A DNA stretch of 64,000 nucleotides from contig CAWHTU010000008.1 of assembly GCA_963832305.1 (NCBI GenBank), positions 62,001 through 126,000 of the forward strand, given 5' to 3'. The notes beneath the pieces are model-generated. The model saw only the letters and a program-made list of their open reading frames with translations, ran no database searches and had not been told where the DNA came from. The stretch is from Roseiarcus sp963832305. Lineage in GTDB: Bacteria > Pseudomonadota > Alphaproteobacteria > Rhizobiales > Beijerinckiaceae. This document shows, one piece after another, positions 19,163 to 28,308 of this stretch (its first letter is position 1; the number at the start of each line of letters is the position of its first letter). The position numbers and the translations under genes were made by a program.

Positions 19163-20867
19163 ATGTACACGGCGAGCACCGCTTTTCTCGATTCGCTCCA
19201 GGAAGCGGGGGTGGAGTTCATCTTCGCCAACTTCGGCAGCGATCATCCCGGGCTGATCGAGGCGATCGCCGAGGCGCGCGCCGAAAGCCGCGAGATCCCG
19301 CGCGTGATCGCTTGTCCCACCGAGATGTTGGCGCTGACTTGCGCGCAAGGGTGCGCACAATTTTCTGGCCGCGCGCAGGCGGTCGTCGTCCATGTCGATT
19401 GCGGCACGCTGTCGCTCGGAGGCGCGGTCCACAATGTCGCGCGGTGCCGCGCGCCGGTGCTCATCTATGCCGGCATGTCGCCCGCGACCCAGGAGAGCGA
19501 ACTCCTCGGCGGACGCAACGAATTCATCCATTGGCTCCAGGACGTCCCCGACCAGCGTGGCATCCTCCGCCAGTACATGAAATACGACCATGAGATCCGG
19601 TCGAGCCGCAACGTCCCGCAAATCGTCCATCGCGCGCTGCAGATCGCCGAAAGCGACCCCAAAGGGCCCGTCTATCTTGTCGCCGCGCGGGAGACGATGG
19701 AGGCGACGGCTGAGCCCCTCTCATCCGACCCGTCGCTTTGGCGGCCGGTCCCCTCCGCCCCGCTTCGCGATGACGCCGTCGCGGAGATCGCCGTCGCGCT
19801 CGCGAACGCCCGGCGACCGGTAATCGTGACCTCCTATCTCGGACGCAACGCCGCGGCTGTCGCCGAGCTGACGCGCCTCTGCCGCGGCCATGCGGTCGGC
19901 GTCCTCGAATCGGCGCCCTACTACATGAATTACCCGCAAGACGAGGATATGCATCTCGGCGCCTATTGGAACGAACCCGTGCGCAATCCGGTCCTGGCGG
20001 AGGCCGACGTCGTTGTCGTCATCGACAGCGACGTTCCCTGGATTCCGAGCGTCAATGCCCCCTCGTCCGGACGCGGCGGTGTTCCACATCGACGTCGACC
20101 CGATGAAGGAAACGATTCCGCTGTGGTACATAAGGGCGCGCCGATCGCTCCGCGCCGACAGTTTTCTCGCCCTGCAACAGATCAACGCCTGGCTCGACGC
20201 CCGGCCGCCGCAGGCATCGGTCGTTGCGGAGCGGCGCGGTCATTTCAGCGCGCTGCATCGCCGTCGCGCCGACGAGCTCGCCGAACGCGAGGCGGCGCGA
20301 ACGGATATCATCACGCCGGAATGGCTCACCGCCTGCGTGCGCCGCGCCGTCGACGACGAGGCGATCATCCTCAGCGAAGGCGTGACAAATTATCCGGCGA
20401 TCCACAACCACGCCGGCCGGCGCGTTCCCGGAACGATGTTCGCCAGCGGCGGCAGCTCGCTCGGCTGGAGCGGCGGCGCCGCGATCGGAATGAAGCTCAT
20501 GGCGCCCGGCCGGATGGTCGTTGCGCTCACCGGCGACGGCTCGTACATGTTCTCGACGCCGTCGGCGGTTCATTGGTTGGCGCGGCGCCACGGAACGCCC
20601 TTCCTTCAGGTCGTCTACAACAACCGCGGCTGGAACGCGCCGCGCTTCTCGGCGCTGGCCGTGCACCCGTCCGGGTATGCGAGCCGGGCGAACGATCTCG
20701 ACCTCAGCTTCGATCCTCCGCCCGACTACGCGGGTATCGCCGCGGCCGCGGGCGGCGCCCTGGCGCTCACAGTGAAACGGCCGGACGAGGCGGAGGCGGC
20801 GATCCGCAGCGCGCTTCGCGCTGTGGTCGAAGAGAAGCGTTCCGCGGTGATCGACGCCTGGCTATGA
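19163..20867 (+). pseudogene. Thiamine diphosphate-dependent enzyme (acetolactate synthase-like), frameshifted
   Basis: Two frames cover one ThDP enzyme of about 567 residues. The first frame has the N-terminal PYR domain (MYTASTAFLDSLQEAGVEFI, cofactor Glu in ACPTEMLAL) and central domain up to VVVIDSDVPWIPSVN. The second resumes at RPDAAVFHIDVDPMKE and carries the ThDP motif (ALTGDGSYMF to YNNRGWNAPR). One extra C in the run CCCCC at 20058-20062 explains the break: deleting it gives a continuous VNAPRPDAAVF. The ATG at 19163 has GGAGAG 8 nt upstream. The 2-oxoacid or sugar-derived substrate is unknown. It precedes a 2-hydroxyacid dehydrogenase and a sugar transporter, so a role in sugar-acid breakdown is plausible. 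The homopolymer setting makes a sequencing error likely. Confidence 0.85.
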
Positions 20868-21014
20868 CGCGTGCTCCGGCGGACAACGCGCCCTGTCTTG
20901 AAGGCATGGGCGGGACTTGCGCATAGCGGCGCGAGACAGGTCGCCGCGACCTGGTTGCTGCGCGATCTATATCGATCTAGGTCTGATCCGAAGCAGCGCT
21001 TCCGGAGGAGAGCC

Positions 21015-22043
21015 ATGGCGAGACCCCTGATCGTGATCGATCCGCAGCCGCGAGGTCTCGATGAGATTTTCGAGCCGGAGGTCTGGGCGCGGCTCGAGAG
21101 CCTCGGCGAGCTTGGCGTTCACGACGGGGCCGGCCGCATGCCGGCCGAACGCTTCGAAGCCCTTCTGCCCGAGATGGTTCTCCTGATCGGACAGAGCGAC
21201 ATGCCGAAGGCGAGGCTCGACCGGGCGCCGAAGCTGCGCGCCATCGTCAACGTCGAGACCAATTTCCTCCAGAACGTCGACTACGAAACCTGCTTCGAGC
21301 GCGGAATCCACGTGCTCGCTCCGAGCTCAGCCTTCGCCAAGCCGGTGGCCGAGATGGCGCTGGGCATGGCGATCGACCTCTGCCGCGGCGTCACGGCAGC
21401 CGATCGGGCCATGCGCGCGGGCCGCGAGAAATGGCTGCTCGACGGCGCGGAAGGGTGCTTCTCGCTCTATGGCGCGCGGGTCGGCCTGATCGGCTTCGGC
21501 GATCTCGCGCGCGCCTTCGTTCCCCTGCTCGCGCCGTTCGGCTGCCCGGTCAAAGCCTACGATCCGTGGGTTTCCGAGCACTACATGGCCGGCTTCGGCG
21601 TCGCCGCCGCCTCGCTCGACGAGGTCTTGAGCGGAAGCCAGGTCATTGTCGTGTTCGCCGCCGTGACCAGCGAGAACCAGGGTTTCCTCGGCAAGCGCGA
21701 GTTCGACCTCATCGCGCCGGGATCGGTCTTCCTGCTGATGAGCCGCGCGGGAGTGGTCGATTTCCCCGAATTCCTGCGCTCTGTCGAAAGCGGACGATTT
21801 CGCGCCGCGACCGACGTTTTTCCAATTGAGCCCGCGCCGCCCGGCGACCCGGCGCGCCGGATCGAGGGTCTGCTGCTGTCGCCCCATCGCGCCGGCGCCA
21901 TGCGCGATCCCCTCTTCGAGATCGGCCGGCAGACGGTCGCCGACGCCGGCCTCATCCTCGCCGGCCTGCCGCCGCTTTCCTGCCGGCGCGCCCAGCGCGA
22001 GACCGTGCTTCGATCCCGGTCGAAGCCGATCGAGCGCAGTTGA
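21015..22043 (+). CDS. D-isomer-specific 2-hydroxyacid dehydrogenase family protein
   Basis: A 342-residue NAD(P)-dependent oxidoreductase. ATG 21015 follows a strong GGAGGAGA. The substrate domain contains KLRAIVNVETNFLQNVDYE and VAEMALGMAIDL. The Rossmann part has VGLIGFGDLARAFVPLLAPFG with the GxGxxA-like glycines and an acidic D after the second strand (YDPW). The usual catalytic Arg region is atypical (LLMSRAGVVDF), and the His sits in LLSPHRAGA with Glu in the VFPIEPAP block. It follows the ThDP enzyme by about 150 bp and precedes the LacI regulator, so it is probably part of the same carbohydrate pathway. Substrate unknown. Confidence 0.85.
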   Translation: MARPLIVIDPQPRGLDEIFEPEVWARLESLGELGVHDGAGRMPAERFEALLPEMVLLIGQSDMPKARLDRAPKLRAIVNVETNFLQNVDYETCFERGIHVLAPSSAFAKPVAEMALGMAIDLCRGVTAADRAMRAGREKWLLDGAEGCFSLYGARVGLIGFGDLARAFVPLLAPFGCPVKAYDPWVSEHYMAGFGVAAASLDEVLSGSQVIVVFAAVTSENQGFLGKREFDLIAPGSVFLLMSRAGVVDFPEFLRSVESGRFRAATDVFPIEPAPPGDPARRIEGLLLSPHRAGAMRDPLFEIGRQTVADAGLILAGLPPLSCRRAQRETVLRSRSKPIERS

Positions 22044-22058
22044 AGGGGGTTTGCCGGC

Positions 22059-22100
22059 TTGACATCGAGCGGCGGCGAGACATAGCCTATAACGTTATAG
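22059..22100 (+). promoter_or_regulatory. Promoter and 14-bp palindromic operator of the LacI-regulated sugar operon
   Basis: A perfect TTGACA at 22059-22064 is followed by the perfect palindrome CTATAACGTTATAG at 22087-22100, with the central CG typical of LacI/PurR-family operators. The -10 region falls just before or within the palindrome (TAGCCT at 22083-22088 gives 18-bp spacing), so a bound repressor would block polymerase. It lies about 52 bp before the lacI-type start, implying autoregulation along with control of the transporter downstream. Confidence 0.7.
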
Positions 22101-22152
22101 AGAGGCCGGCGAAGAATTCGGCTCGAACGTCGGCGACGCCTTGGAGCGAGCG

Positions 22153-23199
22153 ATGGCCGGGAGAGCGCCCACGATCCGCGATGTGGCGTCACGCGCCGGC
22201 GTATCGGTCGCCACTGCTTCCAACGTCGTCAACGGCAATCGGCCGGTCGGAGAAGCGAGCCGCCGCAGCGTGGTCGCGGCGATCGCGGCGCTCGGCTACC
22301 GGCTCGACCGCTCGGCGAGCGCGTTGCGCGGCAAATCGACTCGTCTTGTCGGCATGGTCGTTCCCGACATCACCAATGTCTTCTTCGCCAGCCTCGTTCA
22401 CGGGGTCGAAGCCCTCGCCGAACGCGATGGCTACGATCTTCTTATCGTCTCCTCGAGCGAAGATGCGGCGAAAGAGCGCCGCCGCATCGAGGCGCTGATC
22501 GCGCGCCGCATCGACGGCTTGATCATCGTGCCCGCCAGCGACGACTCGATGGCGGCGGTCAGGGACGACGCCGCCACGGTTCGCCTGCCGCCGGCGGTGC
22601 TGGTCGACCGGGGCGATCGGGCGCCTGGATTTGACGCCGTGCGCGCCGATTGCGACGCCGGCGGCTACGCCGCAGCCCGCCATCTCATCGACCTCGGACA
22701 TCGCGACATCGCCATTCTCGCCCATTCAAAACGGCTCGAGAATGTCGAGCAGCGCATCGCCGGCGCCCGGCGCGCCCTGGTCGAAGCCGGGCTCGAGCGG
22801 CGAGAGCGCGTCATCTACGGCGGCGATGACCTCGAATCCCTGCGTGGCGCGATCGAGCTTGAGCTTCACCGCGCCGACCGCCCGACCGCGATCTTCGCCC
22901 TCACCAATGTCTGCGCGCTGGCCTCGATCAAGGCCGCGCGCGGGCTCAATCTTGAAATCCCGGGCGATGTGTCGATCATCGGTTTCGACGATTTCGATTG
23001 GATGCTCGCGCTGCGCCCCTATCTGACCACCGTCGCCCAGCCGGTCGAGGATTTCGCCTCCGTCGCCTGGCGCCTGCTGATGCTCCGGCTATCCGCCGGC
23101 GAAAAAAGCGTCGAGCGGGTCGAACTTCCCTGCACTCTCAGGGTGCGGGAATCCACCGGGCCCGCCCGCCCTCGGCTCAAAGCCGTTGCGGAGGCCTGA
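22153..23199 (+). CDS. LacI-family transcriptional regulator
   Basis: A sugar-responsive repressor of 348 residues. The N-terminal helix-turn-helix reads PTIRDVASRAGVSVATASNVVNG and the hinge helix RRSVVAAIAALGYRLDRSA. The ligand-binding domain starts KSTRLVGMVVPDITNVFFASL and includes VLVDRGDRAPGFDAVRAD and TAIFALTNVCALASIKAARG with SIIGFDDFDWM. ATG 22153 gives the compact family start. A TTG at 22141 would add four residues. It sits first in a run with the binding protein 25 bp downstream, so it probably regulates its own operon through the palindrome at 22087-22100. The effector sugar is not known. Confidence 0.93.
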   Translation: MAGRAPTIRDVASRAGVSVATASNVVNGNRPVGEASRRSVVAAIAALGYRLDRSASALRGKSTRLVGMVVPDITNVFFASLVHGVEALAERDGYDLLIVSSSEDAAKERRRIEALIARRIDGLIIVPASDDSMAAVRDDAATVRLPPAVLVDRGDRAPGFDAVRADCDAGGYAAARHLIDLGHRDIAILAHSKRLENVEQRIAGARRALVEAGLERRERVIYGGDDLESLRGAIELELHRADRPTAIFALTNVCALASIKAARGLNLEIPGDVSIIGFDDFDWMLALRPYLTTVAQPVEDFASVAWRLLMLRLSAGEKSVERVELPCTLRVRESTGPARPRLKAVAEA

Positions 23200-23224
23200 A
23201 CCAGAAAGCAACAGGGAGTGAATC

Positions 23225-24202
23225 ATGCTGAAACGTCTGAGCTTTGGCGCCTCGATCGCGGCGCTCGCGCTCGGCCTCGCCGCGTCGGCGGCCTATGCCG
23301 AAGACAAGCCAGTCTATGGCGTCTTGATGAAGACGCTGTCCAACCCGTTCTGGGGCGCGATGGAGAAGGGCGTGGACGAGGGCGCCAAGAACGCCGGCGT
23401 CGAGATCTTCCTGGAGGCGGTCGAATCCGACCAGGCGGCCGAGCCGCAGCTCAACGCATGCAACACCATGCTGCAGAAGAAGCCCGTGGCGATGATCACT
23501 GCAGCGATCAATTCGACCATCCTGCTCCCATGCCTCAAGCAGGCGAACGGGATGAAGATTCCGGTCGTCGACCTCGACAACAACCTCGATCCGGCGATCA
23601 CCAAGAAGGCCGGGGTTGATATTGCCTTTCATATCGGCTCGGACAACGAAGCGGCGGGCGCGAAAGGCGCGGACTATCTGGTCAGCGCGCTCGGCAAGGA
23701 TGCGAAAGGTCCCGTGCTGGTGATCGAAGGCCTTTCCGGCAACATCACCGGGGAGAAGCGCGCGCAGGGGTTCGCCGAAGAACTGAAGAAGCAGGCGCCC
23801 GGCCTCAACATCGTCGCCTCTCTGCCGGGCGACTGGGACAGTCTGAAGGCCGCCAACATCACTAACGACACGCTGCAGCGCAATCCGGACCTCGTCGCCA
23901 TCTTCTGCGCCAATGACGACATGGCGCTCGGCGCGGTCGAGGCGGCGCGCTCGGCCGGCAAGGACAAGATCGTCGTCATCGGCGTCGACGGCAACAGCAA
24001 CGCCGTCAAGTCGATCAAGGCAGGACGGCTCAACGCCTCGGTCGCGCAATTGCCCTATCTGGTCGGCATGCAGGCGGTCGAGGACGTCAAGAAAGTGCTG
24101 GCGGGCGACAAGGTCCCGGAGATGACCTACGTGCCGACCCTTGTTCTGACCAAGGAGGTCATCGAGGCGAACAAGGAGCCGATGTTGCAGTACGTCAAGT
24201 AG
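23225..24202 (+). CDS. Sugar ABC transporter periplasmic substrate-binding protein (ribose/fructose type)
   Basis: A 325-residue exported binding protein. A clear signal peptide (MLKRLSFGASIAALALGLAA, cleavage after AYA) precedes the type I periplasmic binding fold: KPVYGVLMKTLSNPFWGAMEKG, NTMLQKKPVAMITAAIN, GADYLVSALG, VLVIEGLSGNITGEKRAQGF, FCANDDMALGAVEAA and VVIGVDGNSNAVKSI. Pentose/hexose binding proteins of the RbsB, FrcB and AlsB group share these. GGGAG sits 8 nt before the ATG. It is followed by its permease and ATPase. The 3-epimerase at the operon end suggests a ketose such as psicose, tagatose or fructose, by inference. Confidence 0.92.
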   Translation: MLKRLSFGASIAALALGLAASAAYAEDKPVYGVLMKTLSNPFWGAMEKGVDEGAKNAGVEIFLEAVESDQAAEPQLNACNTMLQKKPVAMITAAINSTILLPCLKQANGMKIPVVDLDNNLDPAITKKAGVDIAFHIGSDNEAAGAKGADYLVSALGKDAKGPVLVIEGLSGNITGEKRAQGFAEELKKQAPGLNIVASLPGDWDSLKAANITNDTLQRNPDLVAIFCANDDMALGAVEAARSAGKDKIVVIGVDGNSNAVKSIKAGRLNASVAQLPYLVGMQAVEDVKKVLAGDKVPEMTYVPTLVLTKEVIEANKEPMLQYVK

Positions 24203-24266
24203 ACCGGACGGCGCCACCCGCACCTCGCTCTTGGCGGACGGCGCCGCCTCATTCGAGCAACGCTCC

Positions 24267-25260
24267 ATGACTTCGACTCGACCCGACCACCGCCGCCCCT
24301 GCGTCGTGGCGTGCGCGCTTCGCTGGCGGAGGCGCCGTCCGACTCGAATCGCTGATCGTGCTCGCCGTGCTGTGCGCGGCGATGGCGATCTTGTCGAGCG
24401 CCTTCCTGTCCGTCTCAAACATTCTCAACATTCTTCTCTCGACGTCGGTATTCGGTGTGCTGGCGATCGGGATGACGTTTGTCATTTCATCGGCCGGCAT
24501 CGATCTGTCGGTCGGCTCCATGCTCGCTCTTTCCGGGGTCGTGGGCGCGATGCTCACGTCCAATCTCGATCTTCCCTGGTGGATCGGGATTCTCGGCTGC
24601 CTTGCGGCCGGGGCGGCAACTGGCGCCGTCAACGGCTTCCTCATCACCAAGGGCGCTATTCCGCCGTTCATTGTGACGCTCGGCATGCTGGGGGTCGCCC
24701 GCGGGATCGCGCTCGTGCTGAGCAACGGCGTATCGATTTATGGCCTCCCGCCCGAAATCGTGTGGCTCGGTCAGGGCCGGCCCTTTGGCGTCCCTGTGCC
24801 CGTGATAGTCCTGCTACTCACGGCGCTTGTCGCCCATTTGCTGCTCGCGCATACGCGCTTCGGCGTCTACGCACAGGTGATCGGCGACAACGAGGGCGCC
24901 GCGCGCGCGATGGGCGTCCGGGTCGAGCGGATGAAGGTGCTGCTCTACACGCTGTCAGGGCTGCTGTCGGGCCTTGCCGGGCTCTTGTTTGCCGCGCGCA
25001 TCAATTCGGGCGAACCGACCGCCGGCCTAAGCTACGAGCTCACCGCCATCACCGCGACCATTCTCGGAGGCACAAACCTGTTCGGCGGGCGAGGCAGCGT
25101 CATCGGTACGCTGATCGGCGCCCTGATCATGGGGGTGCTTCAGAACGGGCTGAACCTGCTCGCCGTCCGGCCCTTCTACCAGCAGATCGCCATCGGCGCA
25201 GTGCTGATCCTCGCCGTCTGGCTCGATCGCATCAACAGCAGGGAGGGCTGGCGCCGATGA
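24267..25260 (+). pseudogene. Sugar ABC transporter permease (RbsC/FrcC type), N-terminus frameshifted
   Basis: The main frame encodes the whole membrane part of an RbsC-like permease: eight or more helices, with VLAIGMTFVISSAGIDLSVGSMLAL, LGMLGVARGIALVLSNG, TLSGLLSGLAGLLFAARINSGEPTAG and GGTNLFGGRGSVIGTLIGALIMGVLQNGLNLL. Homology to RbsC (LESLIVLAVL) continues upstream of the first GTG in frame (24358), back to 24271, where a stop follows. No start codon exists in that stretch. The ATG at 24267 is one frame off. Dropping one base near 24272-24284 would give MTSTRPTTAAPASWRARFAG joined to the rest. So a single-base insertion is likely. Otherwise GTG 24358 would give a shortened 300-residue protein. 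The stop overlaps the ATPase start (ATGA). Confidence 0.8.
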
Positions 25261-26018
25261 GTCTTCTCGAGCTGAAGGACGTACGCAAGACTTTCGGCGC
25301 GATCGAGGCTTTGCGCGGGGTCACCTTCTCTGTCGAGACGGGCAGCGCGGTGGCGCTGGTCGGGGACAACGGGGCCGGCAAGTCGACGCTCATGAAGACG
25401 ATCACCGGCGTGTACAGGCCCGACCGCGGCGACATCCGCTTCGACGGCGTTTCCATCGTCGGTAAGGACCCCGGCGAAATCCGCGAGGCGGGAATCGAGA
25501 TGATCTACCAGGACCTCGCGCTCGCCCGGATGCGCGATGTCGCTTCGAACATATTTCTCGGCCGGGAGCTTACGCGCTCGGTCCTCGGTGTCAGGCTCAT
25601 CGACGCAAAGCAGATGCGCAGCGAAGCCGAGGCGATGGTCGCACGGCTTGGCGCCCGCATTCCTTCCGTTGCGCAGATGACGGGCCAGCTCTCCGGCGGC
25701 CAGCAGCAATCCGTGGCGATCGCCCGCGCGCTGACCTTCAACCCGAAGCTCGTCATCATGGACGAGCCGACCGCGGCGCTTGCGGTGCGCGAGGTTGAGC
25801 ACGTGCTCGATCTCATCCGCACGCTCAAGAGGGACGGTATTTCCGTCATCCTCATCAGCCATCGCCTGACCGACGTTTTTTCGGTCTGCGACCGTATCGT
25901 CGTCCTCCGTCAGGGAGAGGTCATCGCCGATGACGCAACCCGCGAAACCAGCATGAACGCCGTCGTCGCCCATATCGTTGGCGCGGCGGACGCGTCGCCG
26001 CATGGAGCACCGCAATGA
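25257..26018 (+). CDS. Sugar ABC transporter ATP-binding protein (FrcA-like)
   Basis: A 253-residue single-cassette ATPase that powers the RbsC-type permease. Walker A is LVGDNGAGKSTLMK (near residue 36). The Q-loop is EMIYQDLALARMRDVASNIFLGRE, the signature GQLSGGQQQSVAIARAL, Walker B LVIMDEPTAAL and the switch histidine VILISHRL. The single cassette and the FLGRE motif fit the FrcA group more than the double-cassette RbsA group. The start overlaps the permease stop, and a sugar epimerase follows 40 bp later. Confidence 0.93.
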   Translation: MSLLELKDVRKTFGAIEALRGVTFSVETGSAVALVGDNGAGKSTLMKTITGVYRPDRGDIRFDGVSIVGKDPGEIREAGIEMIYQDLALARMRDVASNIFLGRELTRSVLGVRLIDAKQMRSEAEAMVARLGARIPSVAQMTGQLSGGQQQSVAIARALTFNPKLVIMDEPTAALAVREVEHVLDLIRTLKRDGISVILISHRLTDVFSVCDRIVVLRQGEVIADDATRETSMNAVVAHIVGAADASPHGAPQ

Positions 26019-26058
26019 TCCGTTTCGATACCGCTTTCCGTCAAGAACGGAGGCGCAA

Positions 26059-26925
26059 TTGAAATTCGGCATTTACTACTCGTATTGGGAGCAGGAGTGG
26101 AGCGCCGATTGCCTTAAGTACGTGGAGAAAGTCGCCAAGCTGGGTTTCGACGTCATCGAAATCGCCGCACATCATCTGAACAGCTATAGCCCCGCGCATA
26201 TCGCCGAAGTTGGCCGCACGGCGCGAGAGAACGGCATCACGATCACGGCCGGGCTGGGTCCGTCCCCGCAAAGAAACCTGTCTTCCGCCGATCCCGCGGT
26301 AAGAAAGGCGGGGCGGGCCTTTTTCGAAGAGACGCTGACCAACCTCGCCAAACTCGATATCCGCGTCATTGGCGGCGCCCTCCACTCCTACTGGCCGGTC
26401 GACTATTCCAAGCCCGTCGACAAACCAGGGGACAGGGCGCGAGGCCTGGAGGGCATGTCAAGCCTTGCGGATTTTGCGGCCAATCTCGGAATTGATCTGT
26501 GCCTGGAAGTGCTCAACCGGTTCGAGAACCACGTCCTGAACACCGCAGAAGAGGGAGTCGCCTTCGTCCGGGAGATCGGCAAGCCCAATGTCAAGGTTAT
26601 GCTCGATACGTTCCATATGAACATCGAGGAGGATAGTTTCGGCAAAGCGATCCGCACCGCTGGTCCGCTGCTTGGCCATTTCCATACCGGCGAGAACAAT
26701 CGGCGCGTTCCCGGCAAGGGCCGGCTGCCATGGCACGAAATCGGAGCAGCGCTGCGCGAGATCGGTTATAGCGGCGCGGTCGTCATGGAGCCCTTCGTCA
26801 AGATGGGCGGCCAGGTGGGCAACGACATCCGGGTCTGGCGCGATCTGAGCGACAACGCGAACGAAGCGCAGATGGACGAAGCTGCGCGGCAGGCCCTTGC
26901 GTTCTCGCGATATGTGCTTGGGTGA
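26059..26925 (+). CDS. D-tagatose/D-psicose 3-epimerase family protein
   Basis: A TIM-barrel ketose epimerase of 288 residues, about the family size. It has an unusual TTG start at 26059 preceded by GGAGG at 5 nt spacing. The opening KFGIYYSYWEQEW aligns with the MxKVGMxYTYW start of D-tagatose 3-epimerase. Metal and catalytic ligands are visible: Glu in DLCLEVLNRFENH, Asp and His in VMLDTFHMNIEED, His in GHFHTGENNR and Glu in AVVMEPFVKMGG. It would interconvert free ketoses at C3, feeding imported rare sugars into central metabolism. Last gene of the lacI-transporter run and convergent with pyrB. Confidence 0.88.
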   Translation: MKFGIYYSYWEQEWSADCLKYVEKVAKLGFDVIEIAAHHLNSYSPAHIAEVGRTARENGITITAGLGPSPQRNLSSADPAVRKAGRAFFEETLTNLAKLDIRVIGGALHSYWPVDYSKPVDKPGDRARGLEGMSSLADFAANLGIDLCLEVLNRFENHVLNTAEEGVAFVREIGKPNVKVMLDTFHMNIEEDSFGKAIRTAGPLLGHFHTGENNRRVPGKGRLPWHEIGAALREIGYSGAVVMEPFVKMGGQVGNDIRVWRDLSDNANEAQMDEAARQALAFSRYVLG

Positions 26926-26959
26926 AGGCAACGGCGTGTTGCTGGGTGGCGGCCCGACC

Positions 26960-27904
26960 TCACGCATTCGGAATGTTCTGCGCCAGCGCCTCGAGCACCG
27001 CCATGCGCACCGCCACGCCCATTTCGACTTGCTCGCGGATGAGCGATTGCGCACCGTCGGCGACCAGGGTGTCGATCTCGACGCCCCGGTTCATGGGCCC
27101 CGGATGCATGACCAGCGCGCCGGGCTTGGCGTAGCCAAGTTTTTCCTGATCAAGACCGAAATAGCGGAAATATTCGCGCGCCGAGGGCACAAGGGCGCCG
27201 CTCATCCGTTCGCGCTGCAGGCGCAGCATCATGACGATGTCGGCGTCCTTGAGCCCCGAGCGCATGTCATGGGCGACCTCAACCCCCATGCGCTGCACGC
27301 CCACCGGCATTAGCGTCGACGGGCCGACCACCCTTACATGAGCCCCGAGCTTGCCGAGGAGCAGGATATTCGAGCGCGCCACCCGCGAATGGAGGATATC
27401 GCCGCAGATTGCGACGGTGAGGCCCTCGATGCGGCCGAGATTGCGCCGGATGGTCAAGGCGTCGAGCAGCGCCTGGGTCGGATGCTCGTGCGCTCCGTCG
27501 CCGGCGTTGACGACCGAGCAGTCGACCTTTCGCGCCAAGAGATGGACAGCGCCCGCCTGATGGTGGCGGACGACGAGGATGTCGGGCCGCATCGCGTTCA
27601 GGGTCATGGCGGTGTCGATCAACGTCTCGCCCTTTTTTACGCTCGACGCGCCGACCGCCATGTTCATCACGTCCGCCCCGAGCCGTTTTCCTGCGAGCTC
27701 GAACGACGACTGGGTGCGGGTCGAGGCCTCGAAGAAGAGATTGATCTGGGTACGCCCGCGCAACGTGGCGCGCTTCTTCTCGACCTGGCGCGAGATCGTG
27801 ACCGCCTCGTCCGACAGATCGAGCAGCGCGACGATCTCCTCGCGCGTGAGATGCTCGATGCCAAGCAGGTGGCGCTGGGCGAAGACGGGCGGTGAGACGG
27901 TCAT
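26960..27904 (-). CDS. pyrB: Aspartate carbamoyltransferase, catalytic chain
   Basis: Forms N-carbamoyl-aspartate in pyrimidine synthesis. The 314 residues include the carbamoyl-phosphate motif FFEASTRTQSSFELAGKRLG, the active-site loop SVKKGETLIDTAMTL, the histidine loop GAHEHPTQALLDALTI, the aspartate-site LRLQRERM and the C-terminal VMHPGPMNRGVEID. No PyrI regulatory chain or pyrC neighbour is present here, although pyrC often follows in this order. The start ATG at 27904 is standard. Confidence 0.95.
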   Translation of the reverse strand: MTVSPPVFAQRHLLGIEHLTREEIVALLDLSDEAVTISRQVEKKRATLRGRTQINLFFEASTRTQSSFELAGKRLGADVMNMAVGASSVKKGETLIDTAMTLNAMRPDILVVRHHQAGAVHLLARKVDCSVVNAGDGAHEHPTQALLDALTIRRNLGRIEGLTVAICGDILHSRVARSNILLLGKLGAHVRVVGPSTLMPVGVQRMGVEVAHDMRSGLKDADIVMMLRLQRERMSGALVPSAREYFRYFGLDQEKLGYAKPGALVMHPGPMNRGVEIDTLVADGAQSLIREQVEMGVAVRMAVLEALAQNIPNA

Positions 27905-28308
27905 CTATGCCGGCGCCAATCCTGAGCCATGACACAAGATGCGCGAGGCGGCGTTCAAACCAGCTGCGCCCCGGCCCCAGAGGCGGGAGCCGGCAGCCAA
28001 ATCGATATGAGCCGGCGTAAGCCGGCGAAAGCCCACGAAAACGAAATGGCTTTCTTTTGTTTTCATATGTTTTTCGGAATCTGGACTTTTCATAGGGTTA
28101 CGAAGGAATCAATAAGCTTTCTTCCCCGCCGCACTGTGTCTCGAATATCACAGTCTCCTCTCCTCTCTGTTCCCACCCTCGCCGGAGAAGCAGGGCAACG
28201 CAGCCAATTCCGGCGATTGGGAAAGCCATAGCATATATTTCTGATTTTGGCAAGTCCGGCAAAAGCATTTCGAGTTCTTGTCCCGCCCGCAAACCCCATC
28301 TCCACGGG
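27905..28308. other. 404-bp gap upstream of pyrB; no supportable gene
   Basis: Relatively AT-rich around 28040-28150 (TTTTGTTTTCATATG region), which is where a pyrB promoter could lie. The short minus-strand frames at 28090-28305 have unnatural composition and lack a ribosome site. Confidence 0.5.

Noticed and set aside
28090..28305. Two overlapping minus-strand small frames
   Set aside because: No ribosome site, unnatural composition, and no conserved look.
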